A DNA stretch of 64,000 bases from Pseudomonadota bacterium (GTDB lineage Bacteria > Pseudomonadota > Gammaproteobacteria > Steroidobacterales > Steroidobacteraceae), in the NCBI GenBank assembly GCA_018241525.1, contig JAFEDR010000010.1:248001-312000 (forward strand), read 5' to 3'. The position numbers and the translations under genes are program-made. This document shows, piece by piece, positions 13,197 to 28,482 of this stretch. Numbering within the stretch: position 1 is the first letter of the stretch; every line of letters begins with the position of its first letter. Under the pieces are notes generated by a model, which saw only the letters and a list, made by a program, of their open reading frames with translations, had not been told where the DNA came from and did no database searches.

Positions 13197-14581
13197 GGGG
13201 CGTCGCGTCCGGCGGCGAGCCGGCGCGGGTCGAGCAGCGACTCGAGCTCCGCACGCGGCAGGCCCGTGCGGCGCACCGCGACCTCGAGGATCGGCTCGCC
13301 GGTCGCGTAGGCCTCCTTCGCGATCGCCGCGCCCGCCTCGTAGCCGATGCGCGCGTTGAGCGCGGTGACCAGGATCGGGTTGCGACCGACGGCGGCGGCG
13401 AGCGTGCGCTCGTTGACCGTGAAGCCCGCGATCGCGCCGTCCGCGAGCAGGCGCGCCGCCGCGGCCACCAGCCGCAGCGCCGCGTCGAGGTCGTGGGCGA
13501 TCAGCGGCAGCATCACGTTCAGCTGGAAGTTGCCCGACTGGCCGGCGATCGTGATCGCGGCGTCGAGGCCGATTACCTGCGCCGCCGCCATCGCCGCCGC
13601 CTCCGGGGCGACCGGGTTGACCTTGCCCGGCATGATCGAGGAGCCCGGCTGCAGCGCCGGCAGCGCGATCTCGGCGAGCCCGGCGAGCGGACCGGAGTTC
13701 ATCCAGCGCAGGTCGTTGGCGATCTTCAGCAGCGCGACCGCCGCGCCGCGCAGCTGGCCGGCGAGCTCGACCGCCGCATCCTGGCCGGCGAGCGCCGCGA
13801 ACGGGTTCGGGTGGGCCACGAACGGCACGCCGGTGCGCGCGGCGAGCTCGGCCGCGACCCGCGCCCCGAATCCGGCCGGCGCGTTCAGGCCGGTGCCGAC
13901 CGCGGTACCGCCCTGCGCGAGCCGGCAGAGCCGCGGCCGCAGCCCCTCGAGCCGGGCGCGCGCGTCCTCGACCTGCGTGCGCCACGCCGACAGCTCCTGG
14001 CCGAGCGTCAACGGCACCGCGTCCATCAGGTGCGTCCGGCCGGTCTTGACGATGCCCTCGAGGCCGGACTCGCGGCGCGCCAGGGTTGCCGCGAGGTGGC
14101 CGAGCGCGGGCAGCACCTCGGCCTCGAGCGCGAGCGCGGCCGCCACGTGGATCGCGCTCGGCACGCAGTCGTTGCTGCTCTGGCTGCGGTTCACGTCGTC
14201 GTTCGGGTGCACCGGCCGGCCGAGCGTGCGCGCGGCGAGGTGTGCGATCACCTCGTTGACGTTCATGTTGGTCGAGGTGCCCGAGCCGGTCTGGTAGACG
14301 TCGAGCGGGAACTGCTCGGCGTGGCGCCCGTCGGCGACCTCCAGGGCCGCGCGCTCGATCGCGGCGGCGAGATCCGGGGCGAGGCCGGCGAGCGCGGCGT
14401 TCGCGCGCGCTGCCGCCCACTTGATCAGCGCCAGCGCCCGCAGGAAGCCGGCCGGCAGGCGCTCGCCGCTGACCTGGAAGTTGCGCCGGGCACGCTCGGT
14501 CTGCGCGCCCCACAGCGCGTCGGCGGGCACGTCGATCGCGCCCATGCTGTCGTGTTCGAGTCGGTGTTCGGTTTCGGGCAT
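13193..14581 (-). CDS. fumC: Fumarate hydratase, class II
   Basis: Interconverts fumarate and malate in the TCA cycle using the iron-independent class II fold. The 462-residue protein has the superfamily signature GSSIMPGKVN, the active-site stretch TSTNMNVNEV, and SSNDCVPSA. The start is ATG at 14581 (MPETEHRLEHDSMG). It heads a leftward operon with the CoA Nudix and mazG genes and diverges from purB, itself a member of the same fumarase/aspartase superfamily; the two starts are 57 bases apart. FumC-type enzymes are often used under oxidative stress or iron shortage. Confidence 0.97.
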   Translation of the reverse strand: MPETEHRLEHDSMGAIDVPADALWGAQTERARRNFQVSGERLPAGFLRALALIKWAAARANAALAGLAPDLAAAIERAALEVADGRHAEQFPLDVYQTGSGTSTNMNVNEVIAHLAARTLGRPVHPNDDVNRSQSSNDCVPSAIHVAAALALEAEVLPALGHLAATLARRESGLEGIVKTGRTHLMDAVPLTLGQELSAWRTQVEDARARLEGLRPRLCRLAQGGTAVGTGLNAPAGFGARVAAELAARTGVPFVAHPNPFAALAGQDAAVELAGQLRGAAVALLKIANDLRWMNSGPLAGLAEIALPALQPGSSIMPGKVNPVAPEAAAMAAAQVIGLDAAITIAGQSGNFQLNVMLPLIAHDLDAALRLVAAAARLLADGAIAGFTVNERTLAAAVGRNPILVTALNARIGYEAGAAIAKEAYATGEPILEVAVRRTGLPRAELESLLDPRRLAAGRDAP

Positions 14582-14594
14582 CGCGGCGCGGGCT

Positions 14595-16024
<1,430 letters not shown>

Positions 16025-16033
16025 GCGCGCCGC

Positions 16034-16050
16034 GGGCGGCTTCGCCGCCC
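16034..16050 (+). terminator. GC-rich hairpin after purB
   Basis: GGGCGGC-TTC-GCCGCCC is a perfect seven-pair stem with a three-base loop, ten bases after the purB stop. No run of T follows, so it is not a textbook intrinsic terminator. It may attenuate, or protect the purB mRNA 3' end. Confidence 0.4.
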
Positions 16051-16175
16051 GAAGCGTGAACCAGTCCACAGGGCGGCCCGGGGGGGCGCCGGTAAGATCC
16101 CTCGGCCGACGGCGCGGAACGCCCCGCGCGGGTGCGGCAGCATCCCACTCCCAGCCCGTCACCGGAGGATGCGGT

Positions 16176-16691
16176 TTGCATTTTCCGCCGAGCAACGTGC
16201 TGATTCCGCGGCTCACCGAGCAGCGCACGATCCTGTCGAGCGTCGACGAGGTGCGCATCGCCGCGACCACGGTCGCCTCGAGCGCGCAGCGCGTGCTGAC
16301 GCTGCTGACGCACAGCCTGGAGCCCGAGATCTACGAGTGCCCGCCGTTCATCGACGCCGTGAAGCGGCTCGTGCTCGGTCCGCGCTTCGCGAAGGTGCGG
16401 GTGCTGGTGCTGAACCCCGGCCGCATCATGTACAGCCGGCACGAGTTCATCGCGATCGCGCGCAAGCTGACGAGCTACATCGAGATCCGCAACGCGCTCG
16501 CGCCGTTCCGCGACAATCCCTGCAGCTACATGATCGCCGACGACCAGGCGACGCTGTACCGGCTGCAGAACACGCGCTGGGACGGCATCTGCGAGCTGCG
16601 CAACAGCGGCGTCGCACGCCTCTACCTCGAGCACTTCGACACCGGCTGGAACCAGTGCGCGACGCCGCGCACCCAGGCCCTCTCCGGCTGA
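16176..16691 (+). CDS. Uncharacterised protein, phospholipase-D-like (DUF7931-type) domain
   Basis: A 171-residue cytoplasmic protein with no signal peptide or membrane segment. Visible blocks are SSAQRVLTLLTHSLEPEIYE, VKRLVLGPRFAKVRVLVLNP, and SYMIADDQATLYRL. The pattern resembles a domain found C-terminal to an acetyltransferase in pseudomonads, listed as DUF7931; this is recalled, not searched. Classical HKD motifs are absent. TTG at 16176 is proposed because GGAGG lies seven bases upstream and conservation appears to begin soon after. It sits between purB and mnmA, where E. coli has hflD, but it does not look like HflD. Function unknown. Confidence 0.62.
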   Translation: MHFPPSNVLIPRLTEQRTILSSVDEVRIAATTVASSAQRVLTLLTHSLEPEIYECPPFIDAVKRLVLGPRFAKVRVLVLNPGRIMYSRHEFIAIARKLTSYIEIRNALAPFRDNPCSYMIADDQATLYRLQNTRWDGICELRNSGVARLYLEHFDTGWNQCATPRTQALSG

Positions 16692-16709
16692 AGCCCCCTG
16701 CCCGAGCGG

Positions 16710-16715
16710 TATAAT
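16710..16715 (+). promoter_or_regulatory. Perfect -10 hexamer directly before mnmA
   Basis: TATAAT ends six bases before the mnmA ATG, so a transcript starting at the usual distance would begin at or next to the start codon (leaderless). The -35 region is weak (CTGAAG at a 16-base spacing). No ribosome-binding sequence is seen before the ATG, which fits this reading. Confidence 0.45.
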
Positions 16716-16721
16716 CCGCGC

Positions 16722-17816
16722 ATGGGCGAGCGGATCATCGTGGCGTTGTCGGGCGGCGTCGACTCGGCCGTGGCGGCACTGCTGCTGAAGCGCGCCGGCG
16801 CCGAGCTCGAGGCGCTGCACATGAGCAACTGGGACGCCGACGAGGACGGCTACTGCACCGCGGCGGCCGACTGGCAGTCGGCGCGCGCGGTGGCCGACGA
16901 GCTCGGCATCGTGCTGCACCGGGTCAGCTTCGCGGCCGAGTACCGCGAGCGCGTGTTCCGCCAGTTCCTCGACGAGTATCGCGCCGGGCGCACGCCCAAT
17001 CCCGACGTGCTCTGCAATCGCGAGGTCAAGTTCGGCGTCTGCCTCGAGTACGCGCGCCGGCTCGGTGGCGCGCGGCTCGCGACCGGCCACTACGCGCGGC
17101 TCGCGCCGGGCCCGCACGGCGCACGCCTGCTGCGCGCGCTCGACCGCGACAAGGACCAGAGCTACTTCCTGCAGCAGCTGCCGCGCGCGGGCCTCGAGGC
17201 GGCACTGTTCCCGCTCGGCGAGCTCGACAAGCGTACGGTGCGCGAGCTGGCGCGCGCCGCCGGCCTGCCGGTGCACGACCGGCCGGACAGCACCGGCATC
17301 TGCTTCATCGGCGAACGGCCGTTTCGCGAGTTCCTGTCGGGCTACCTCGCAGCGGAGCCGGGTCCGATCGAGACGCCCGGCGGCGAGCGGCTCGGCACCC
17401 ACAATGGGCTGATGTTCCACACCATCGGCCAGCGCCACGGGCTCGGCATCGGCGGCCGGCGCGACGCCGGCGGCGCGGCCTGGTACGTCGCGGCGAAGGA
17501 CGCGCGCCGCAACGTGCTGATCGCGGTGCAGGGTCACGACCACCCGCTGCTGCGCTCGCGCGTGCTCGCGACCGGGCCACTCGCCTGGCTCGGCGCCGCG
17601 CCTGCGGCGCCGCTCGTGTGCAGCGTGCAGGTGCGCCATCGCCAGCGCGCAGTGCCGGCGCGCGTGCGCTGGGATGCCGCCGGCGCTGCGATCGAGCTCG
17701 AGGAGCCGGTGTGGGCGGTGGCGCCCGGCCAGTACGCCGCGCTCTACGACGGCGAGGAGTGCCTCGGCGGCGCGCCCATCGCCGAGGCAGCGGGGTCGCC
17801 ATCCTTATATAATTGA
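16722..17816 (+). CDS. mnmA: tRNA-specific 2-thiouridylase MnmA
   Basis: Inserts sulfur at C2 of the wobble uridine in tRNAs for Lys, Glu and Gln. The 364-residue protein has the PP-loop ATP-binding motif [12 protein letters not shown] at the N-terminus, [13 protein letters not shown] (catalytic cysteine), [14 protein letters not shown] and, further on, [13 protein letters not shown] with the second catalytic cysteine. The ATG at 16722 is only six bases from a perfect TATAAT. Its 3' end contains the -10-like TATAAT preceding acnA. A substrate, tRNA-Lys(TTT), is encoded elsewhere in this window. Confidence 0.97.
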   Translation: MGERIIVALSGGVDSAVAALLLKRAGAELEALHMSNWDADEDGYCTAAADWQSARAVADELGIVLHRVSFAAEYRERVFRQFLDEYRAGRTPNPDVLCNREVKFGVCLEYARRLGGARLATGHYARLAPGPHGARLLRALDRDKDQSYFLQQLPRAGLEAALFPLGELDKRTVRELARAAGLPVHDRPDSTGICFIGERPFREFLSGYLAAEPGPIETPGGERLGTHNGLMFHTIGQRHGLGIGGRRDAGGAAWYVAAKDARRNVLIAVQGHDHPLLRSRVLATGPLAWLGAAPAAPLVCSVQVRHRQRAVPARVRWDAAGAAIELEEPVWAVAPGQYAALYDGEECLGGAPIAEAAGSPSLYN

Positions 17817-17832
17817 GCGGCCACGCCGGAGG
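17809..17832 (+). promoter_or_regulatory. acnA -10-like hexamer and ribosome binding site
   Basis: TATAAT at 17809-17814 lies inside the last codons of mnmA, followed by GGAGG at 17828-17832, four bases before the acnA ATG. A transcript starting near 17821 would have a leader of about 16 bases. No convincing -35 was found. Confidence 0.4.
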
Positions 17833-17836
17833 ACCC

Positions 17837-20524
<2,688 letters not shown>

Positions 20525-20580
20525 GCGCGGAGGTCCCCGCGTCGACCGCGATCCCGCGCCGCGTACCGCGCGGGGTCGCG

Positions 20581-21210
20581 GTGTTCGACCTCGACGGCAC
20601 GCTGACCTGGCATGACACGCTGCTCGAGTACCTCGCGGGCGCGATCCGTGCCCGACCATCGCGTGCCTGGCGCCTCGGGTGGCTGCCGCTCGCGCTGGCT
20701 CGATTCGCGGTGGACCGCGATCGCGGGCGCCTGAAGGGACGCGTCGTGCGCGCGGTGCTCGGCGGCCTCGACCGCGCGCAGGTCGCGGCACTGACGCGCG
20801 ATTTCGTCGAGCGGCGCCTGCCCGGCCTGCTGCGGCCCGCGGCGCTCGCCGCGCTCGCCCGCCACCGCGAGGCCGGTGACCGGCTCGTGCTGCTTTCGGC
20901 GAGTCCCGACTGCTACGTCCCGGCGATCGGCGAGCGGCTCGGCTTCGACGAAATCATCTGCACGGGCCTGCGCTGGGACGGTGAACGACTGGACGGGAGG
21001 CTCGCGACGCCGAATCGGCGCGGCGCCGAGAAGGTGGTCTGCCTCGAGGCGCTGCGTCGCCGGCACCCGGGCGCGCGCTTCGCGGCTTACGGGAACGCGG
21101 CCTCGGACCTGCCGCATCTCGCCCTCGTCGAGGCACCGCTGCTCGTGAATGCATCGGCCGCGGCGAAGCGGGAGGCCGGGAGACGCGAGGTGCCGACGGC
21201 GCAGTGGTGA
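20581..21210 (+). CDS. HAD superfamily phosphatase, subfamily IB
   Basis: A 209-residue protein with the HAD nucleophile motif FDLDGTLTW right at the N-terminus, motif II LVLLSASPDCYVP, the KVVCLEAL lysine, and motif III AYGNAASDLPHL, typical of subfamily IB (SerB-like) phosphatases. The substrate cannot be inferred. The GTG at 20581 leaves only one residue before the motif and lacks a ribosome-binding sequence. A CTG at 20521, overlapping the acnA stop with AAGG upstream, would add 20 residues and is a serious alternative. It is probably co-transcribed with acnA. Confidence 0.8.
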   Translation: MFDLDGTLTWHDTLLEYLAGAIRARPSRAWRLGWLPLALARFAVDRDRGRLKGRVVRAVLGGLDRAQVAALTRDFVERRLPGLLRPAALAALARHREAGDRLVLLSASPDCYVPAIGERLGFDEIICTGLRWDGERLDGRLATPNRRGAEKVVCLEALRRRHPGARFAAYGNAASDLPHLALVEAPLLVNASAAAKREAGRREVPTAQW

Positions 21211-21393
21211 CGTACCTCGCCCGGATCGCTCCAAAGAACCTTCGTTTTATTAACATAAACGGCATCTTAGCCTCACTTTCTCGATCCAACCGAAACTCGC
21301 AGACGCGACGATCCGGGTCCGGTTGGTGAAATTCCGGCTGCCGGCCGCCGGTCTACTCCGGGGAACCGCCCCGAACCCCGCCCGGAGACCCGG
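21211..21393 (+). promoter_or_regulatory. Intergenic control region of msrPQ with imperfect palindrome
   Basis: This 183-base gap contains a markedly AT-rich island, striking in such GC-rich DNA. CGTTT-N9-AAACG (21243-21261) forms an imperfect inverted repeat in the island and could bind a regulator. In E. coli, msrPQ is induced by reactive chlorine through a two-component system, but no such regulator gene is adjacent here. No confident -10/-35 pair was found. Confidence 0.4.
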
Positions 21394-22353
21394 ATGAGCC
21401 GCCGACCCGTCCCCTCGATCCTGCCCTCCGAGATCACCGCGCCCGAGGTCTATGCCTCGCGACGCCGCTTCCTCACGGGGGCGCTGGCGGTCGCGGCGGC
21501 GTCGGCGGTGCCGCCTGCGCTCGCGGCCGCCTCGACCGGGCCCGTGGGTCGCGAACTCGGTGCGCACCGCAACGCCGCGCTGAGCACGACGGAGCCGCCC
21601 AACTCCTGGGAGGACGTGACCGGCTACAACAACTACTACGAGTTCGGTACCGGCAAGGAAGATCCGGCGGCGAACGCCGGGCGCCTGCGCACGGCGCCGT
21701 GGTCGGTGACGATCGGCGGCGAGGCCGAGGTCAAGGGCAGCGTCACGCTTGAGGACCTGCTGAAGCCGCACCCGCTCGAGGAGCGGGTCTACCGGCTGCG
21801 CTGCGTCGAGGCGTGGTCGATGGTGATCCCGTGGGTCGGGATCCCGCTCGGCGACGTGCTGCGCCGCTTCCGTCCGACCTCGCGCGCCAAGTACGTCGCC
21901 TTCACCACCCTGCGCGACCCGGCGCAGATGCCGGGCCAGCGCTACCCGGTGCTCGACTGGCCCTACGCGGAGGGCCTCAGGATCGACGAGGCGATGCACC
22001 CGCTCGCGCTGCTCGCGGTCGGCCTCTACGGCCGGGTGCTGCCGAACCAGAACGGCGCGCCGCTGCGGCTCGTGGTGCCGTGGAAGTACGGCTTCAAGAG
22101 CATCAAGGCGATCGTGCGCATCGACTTCACCGAGCGCATGCCGGCCACCAGCTGGAACCGCGCGGCGCCGAACGAGTACGGCTTCTTCGCCAACGTGAAC
22201 CCGGCGGTCGACCACCCGCGCTGGAGCCAGCGCACCGAGCGGCGCATCGGCGCGGGCCTCTTTGCCGCCCGCCAGCCGACGCAGCCGTTCAACGGCTACG
22301 CCGCCGAGGTCGCGGGTCTCTACGGCGGCATGGACCTCGCCCGGTGGTTCTGA
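21394..22353 (+). CDS. msrP: Periplasmic methionine sulfoxide reductase, catalytic molybdoprotein MsrP
   Basis: Reduces methionine sulfoxide in periplasmic proteins using molybdopterin, with electrons from membrane MsrQ. The 319-residue protein has a twin-arginine signal ([18 protein letters not shown]) at about residues 22-40, then [28 protein letters not shown] with the molybdenum-ligand cysteine near residue 147, and [13 protein letters not shown], all characteristic of YedY/MsrP. Homologues repair chlorine- and peroxide-damaged envelope proteins. The msrQ start overlaps its 3' end by 10 bases, so the pair is coupled. Confidence 0.97.
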   Translation: MSRRPVPSILPSEITAPEVYASRRRFLTGALAVAAASAVPPALAAASTGPVGRELGAHRNAALSTTEPPNSWEDVTGYNNYYEFGTGKEDPAANAGRLRTAPWSVTIGGEAEVKGSVTLEDLLKPHPLEERVYRLRCVEAWSMVIPWVGIPLGDVLRRFRPTSRAKYVAFTTLRDPAQMPGQRYPVLDWPYAEGLRIDEAMHPLALLAVGLYGRVLPNQNGAPLRLVVPWKYGFKSIKAIVRIDFTERMPATSWNRAAPNEYGFFANVNPAVDHPRWSQRTERRIGAGLFAARQPTQPFNGYAAEVAGLYGGMDLARWF

Positions 22354-22982
22354 GCGCCGACCTGCTGTGGCGGCGGCTCGGCAAGCCGCTGGTCTTCGCG
22401 GTCGCGCTGCTGCCGCTCGTGCTGCTCGCCCTGCGCGCGGCCGGCCACGGCGCGCCGCTCGGGGCGAACCCGGTCGCGACGCTGACCGACGCGCTCGGCC
22501 AGTGGGCGCTGCGCTTGCTGCTGGCGACGCTCGCGCTGACGCCGCTGCGGATCCTCACCGGCTCGCCGCGCTGGCTGCTGTACCGGCGCATGCTCGGCCT
22601 GTACGCGTTCTTCTACCTGCTGCTGCACGTGACGATGTACGTCGGCGTCGACCAGCGCTTCGACTGGCCGCGGCTGCTCGAGGATGTCGCGAAGCGGCTC
22701 TGGATCACGCTCGGCTTCGCCGCCTTCGTGCTGCTCGTGCCGCTCGCCGCCACCTCCACCGGCCGGGCGCAGCGCTGGCTCGGGGCGCGCTGGCGCAGGC
22801 TGCACACGCTCGTCTATCCGGCGGCGGTGCTCGGCTGCTGGCACTTCTACTGGCAGGTCAAGCGCGACGTGCGCGAGCCGCTCGCCTATGCGCTCGTGCT
22901 CGCGCTGCTGCTCGGCGTGCGCGCGTGGCGCGCCTGGCGGCGGCGGGCGCCCGCCCCGGCGCCGGCCGCGAGCCGGGCCTGA
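22344..22982 (+). CDS. msrQ: Heme-binding membrane subunit MsrQ
   Basis: An inner-membrane cytochrome b-type protein that passes electrons from the quinone pool to MsrP. The 212-residue protein has several hydrophobic segments ([32 protein letters not shown]; the [15 protein letters not shown] helix with a conserved His; [13 protein letters not shown]; and a late LVLALLLGV segment), plus [19 protein letters not shown] with further heme histidines. The GTG at 22344 overlaps the msrP stop. The sequence after the last helix is a short Arg/Ala/Pro tail. Confidence 0.94.
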   Translation: MVLSADLLWRRLGKPLVFAVALLPLVLLALRAAGHGAPLGANPVATLTDALGQWALRLLLATLALTPLRILTGSPRWLLYRRMLGLYAFFYLLLHVTMYVGVDQRFDWPRLLEDVAKRLWITLGFAAFVLLVPLAATSTGRAQRWLGARWRRLHTLVYPAAVLGCWHFYWQVKRDVREPLAYALVLALLLGVRAWRAWRRRAPAPAPAASRA

Positions 22983-22988
22983 GCGGCG

Positions 22989-23867
22989 CTACATCGAGGT
23001 CCGCGCCGACCACAGCTCCGGGAAGAACCGCAGCTCCAGCGCCTTCATCAGGTACGCGACGCCGCTGGTGCCGCCGGTGCCGCGCTTGTAGCCGATGATC
23101 CGCTCGACGGTCTTCATGTGCGAGAACCGCCACAGCTGGAAGCGATGGTCGAGGTCGACCAGCTTCTCGGCCAGCTCGTACAGGTCCCAGTTGGCCTCGG
23201 TGCTGTGGTACACGGCGAGCCAGGCGGCCGTCACCTTGGTGTGCGGCACGTAGGGCTCGGCGTAGTCGCGCTGCAGCAGCTCGTCCGGGATCTCGAAGCC
23301 GCGCCGCGACAGCAGGCAGAGCGTCTCGTCGTAGAGCGAGGGCGCCGCGAGCGCGGCCTCGAGCAGCGCGTAGCGCTCTGGGTCGTCGCGGTGCACGGCG
23401 ATCATCTGCCGGTTCTTGTTGCCGAGCGTGAACTCGAGCAGCCGGTACTGCCAGGACTGGAAGCCCGACGAGCGGCCGAGCTCGTTGCGGAAGCTCGAGT
23501 AGTCGAACGGCGTCAGCGTCGCGAGCACGTCCCAGACCTGCACCAGCTGCCGCTGGATGTGGCCGACGCGCGCCAGCATCTTGAAGCACGGCGCGAGTTC
23601 GTCGCGACGGATGCAGTCGACCGCGGCGCGCAGCTCGTGCAGGCAGAGCTTCATCCACAGCTCGCTCGTCTGGTGCACGATCACGAACAGCATCTCGTCG
23701 TGCTCGGCGGAGCGCGGGTGCTGGGCACCCAGCAGCCGGTCGAGGTCGAGATAGCCGCTGTAGGTTTGCGCCTGCGGCACGTCCCAGAACACCGGCTCGC
23801 TGGCGACGTCGACCGCGACCGCGCCGCCCGGGGCGCCCTCCGGCGCCGCTTCGTCCCGTCCCGCCAT
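22989..23867 (-). CDS. kynA: Tryptophan 2,3-dioxygenase
   Basis: A heme enzyme that opens the indole ring of tryptophan to N-formylkynurenine, starting the kynurenine route. The 292-residue protein has TYSGYLDLDRLL, HDEMLFVIVHQTSELWMKL, SSGFQSWQYRLLE and, near the C-terminus, FRFSHM-type heme ligand context (WRFSHMKTVERIIG) followed by KRGTGGTSG; these are family hallmarks. The ATG at 23867 has GGAGGA upstream. No kynurenine formamidase or kynureninase is adjacent, so the rest of the route must lie elsewhere. It converges with msrQ. Confidence 0.95.
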   Translation of the reverse strand: MAGRDEAAPEGAPGGAVAVDVASEPVFWDVPQAQTYSGYLDLDRLLGAQHPRSAEHDEMLFVIVHQTSELWMKLCLHELRAAVDCIRRDELAPCFKMLARVGHIQRQLVQVWDVLATLTPFDYSSFRNELGRSSGFQSWQYRLLEFTLGNKNRQMIAVHRDDPERYALLEAALAAPSLYDETLCLLSRRGFEIPDELLQRDYAEPYVPHTKVTAAWLAVYHSTEANWDLYELAEKLVDLDHRFQLWRFSHMKTVERIIGYKRGTGGTSGVAYLMKALELRFFPELWSARTSM

Positions 23868-23880
23868 CGTCCGTCCTCCG

Positions 23881-26657
<2,777 letters not shown>

Positions 26658-26675
26658 TCAGGCGGCCTCGCGCGG

Positions 26676-27473
26676 CTACGGTGCGCCGCGCAGCTTCGCG
26701 ATCCGCCGCCGCGCGGCGGCGAATTCCGGTGCCACCAGCAGCGACTTCTCGTAGGCGTTGCGCGCGCCGAGCCCGTCGCCGTCCGCCTCGAGCGCGCGAC
26801 CGAGGTACAGCCACGCCTCGGCCTCGCCCCAGGACGGTTCGCCGGGCGCGGCGCCGACCGGCGACTGGAACGCCGCCGCCGCCGCCTCGAAGGCGCGGCG
26901 CAGCTCGCCGCGCGCGGCGGCACTGGCGGGCTCGCCCTGGTACCAGCGCGCGAGCGCATCCAGCAGCAGCACGCGCGGGTTGCGCGGCGCGAGCTCGCGC
27001 GCGGCGGCGAGGCGCGCCTCGCTGCGGCGCTGGCTGCTGCCGGCGAAGAGCCCGCCCTGCGCGCCGAGGTAGCCGGCGCAGGCGGATTCGAGCACGAGCG
27101 CCTCGGCCGAGCGTGGCTCGGCCTCGACGAGCTTCTCGGCGCCGGCGAGGCAGGCGCCGGCGGCCGCCTCGAGCTGCTTCGGGTCGCGGCGCGCGCGCGC
27201 CACCTGCGCGAGGCGAAAGGCTGCGTGCGCCGCCTGGTAGCGCTCGAGCGGCTGCGTCGAGGCGGCGAAGGCCGCGTGACCGGCGGTCAGGCGCTGCAGC
27301 GCCCGCAGGTCCTCGGTGTAGAAGGCGTACTCGACCTGGGCGTCGAAGTCGGCGAGCTCCTCGGCGGTGGCCGCGACGCTGCCCGCCGCGGGCAGCAGCG
27401 CGCCGAGGCAGAGCGCGAGCAGGCCTGCACTCGGGGCGGCGATCCTTCGACGCGACGGCGGGCTCGGCGGCAC
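26676..27473 (-). CDS. Exported tetratricopeptide-like protein, unknown function
   Basis: A protein of about 265 residues with an N-terminal signal peptide (RRR, then APSAGLLALCLGALLPAAGSVAA) and an all-helical Ala-rich body that looks like degenerate TPR repeats, clearest near the C-terminus (AEAWLYLGRALEADGDGLGA and AYEKSLLVAPEFAAA). The GTG at 27473 is preferred because GGAAG lies seven bases upstream and the signal peptide follows; an in-frame start at 27527 would add 18 Pro/Arg-rich residues. It lies 30 bases upstream of fadH on the same strand. No specific function is recognised. Confidence 0.65.
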   Translation of the reverse strand: MPPSPPSRRRIAAPSAGLLALCLGALLPAAGSVAATAEELADFDAQVEYAFYTEDLRALQRLTAGHAAFAASTQPLERYQAAHAAFRLAQVARARRDPKQLEAAAGACLAGAEKLVEAEPRSAEALVLESACAGYLGAQGGLFAGSSQRRSEARLAAARELAPRNPRVLLLDALARWYQGEPASAAARGELRRAFEAAAAAFQSPVGAAPGEPSWGEAEAWLYLGRALEADGDGLGARNAYEKSLLVAPEFAAARRRIAKLRGAP

Positions 27474-27573
27474 GGGGGGCTTCCGGGGTGACGCGAGGAT
27501 TCCAGCCGGCCGGGGCGCCCGCGGCAACCCACGCCGTCACAAATCCGGCCGCGGCGGACGTTAACATAGCGCG

Positions 27574-28410
27574 ATGACGGCGCCGCCCCTGGTCGACATC
27601 GGCATCAACCTCGCCCACGACAGCTTCGACAGCGACCGCGACCAGGTGCTCGAGCGGGCCCGTGCCGTCGGGCTCGTCCACCTGGTCGTCACGGGCTCCT
27701 CGCCCGCCTCCTCGGCCGCGGCGGCCGCGCTCGCCGCGCAGCAGCCGGGATTCCTGTCGGCGACCGCCGGCGTGCACCCGCACCACGCGCCGGAACTCAC
27801 TGACGCGGCGCTCGAGGAACTGCGGGGCCTGCTCGCGCGCCCGGGCGTGCGGGCGGTCGGCGAATGCGGGCTCGACTACTTCCGCGACTTCGCGCCGCGC
27901 GAGGCGCAGCGACGCGCCTTCGAGCGCCAGCTCGCCCTCGCGATCGAGACCGGCAAGCCGCTCTTCCTGCACCAGCGCGACGCGCACGACGACTTCGTCG
28001 CGATCCTGAAGGCGGCCGGTCCCGCCCTGCCGCGCGCGGTCGCGCACTGCTTCACCGGCACGCGCGCCGAGGCCGAGGAATACCTGGCGCTTGGCCTGCA
28101 CCTCGGCATCACCGGCTGGATCTGCGATGAGCGCCGCGGGGCGCACCTCCTCGAGGTGGTGCGGCACGTGCCGGCCGGGCGGCTGATGCTCGAGACGGAC
28201 GGCCCGTACCTGCTGCCACGAACGCTGCGGCCGCGGCCTGCGAGCCGGCGCAACGAGCCGGCGTTCCTGCCCGAGGTCTGCCGGGTGGTCGCCGCCGCGC
28301 GCGGCGAGAGCGTCGAGGCCCTGGCGCGGGCGACCTCGCGTACCGCGGCCGCGTTCTTCGGGCTGTCGTCGCTCGCCGGGCTCGCCGCGCTCGCGGAGGC
28401 CGCCGCCTGA
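27574..28410 (+). CDS. tatD: TatD family metal-dependent deoxyribonuclease
   Basis: An amidohydrolase-fold nuclease acting on DNA 3' ends. The 278-residue protein has the metal ligands and signatures of the family: DIGINLAHDSF at the start, ATAGVHPHHA, VGECGLDYFRDF, LFLHQRDAHDDF, AHCFTGT and LMLETDGPYLLPR. It starts at ATG 27574 and diverges from the TPR gene with a 100-base gap containing TAACAT-like sequence. E. coli tatD follows tatABC, which is absent here. Confidence 0.93.
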   Translation: MTAPPLVDIGINLAHDSFDSDRDQVLERARAVGLVHLVVTGSSPASSAAAAALAAQQPGFLSATAGVHPHHAPELTDAALEELRGLLARPGVRAVGECGLDYFRDFAPREAQRRAFERQLALAIETGKPLFLHQRDAHDDFVAILKAAGPALPRAVAHCFTGTRAEAEEYLALGLHLGITGWICDERRGAHLLEVVRHVPAGRLMLETDGPYLLPRTLRPRPASRRNEPAFLPEVCRVVAAARGESVEALARATSRTAAAFFGLSSLAGLAALAEAAA

Positions 28411-28424
28411 ATCGCATTCGCGTC

Positions 28425-28460
28425 GAGAAAACCTTCTCAAGACATTGATAAGATTAAGTT
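28425..28460 (+). promoter_or_regulatory. AT-rich upstream region of the M20 peptidase gene
   Basis: Contains GAGAA-AACC-TTCTC (28425-28438), a small perfect inverted repeat, followed by an AT-rich stretch with TAAGAT (28449-28454) as a possible -10. The ribosome-binding GGAG lies at 28473-28476. The promoter call is tentative; no -35 fits well. Confidence 0.33.
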
Positions 28461-28482
28461 AATGACCCATTCCGGAGCCTGC

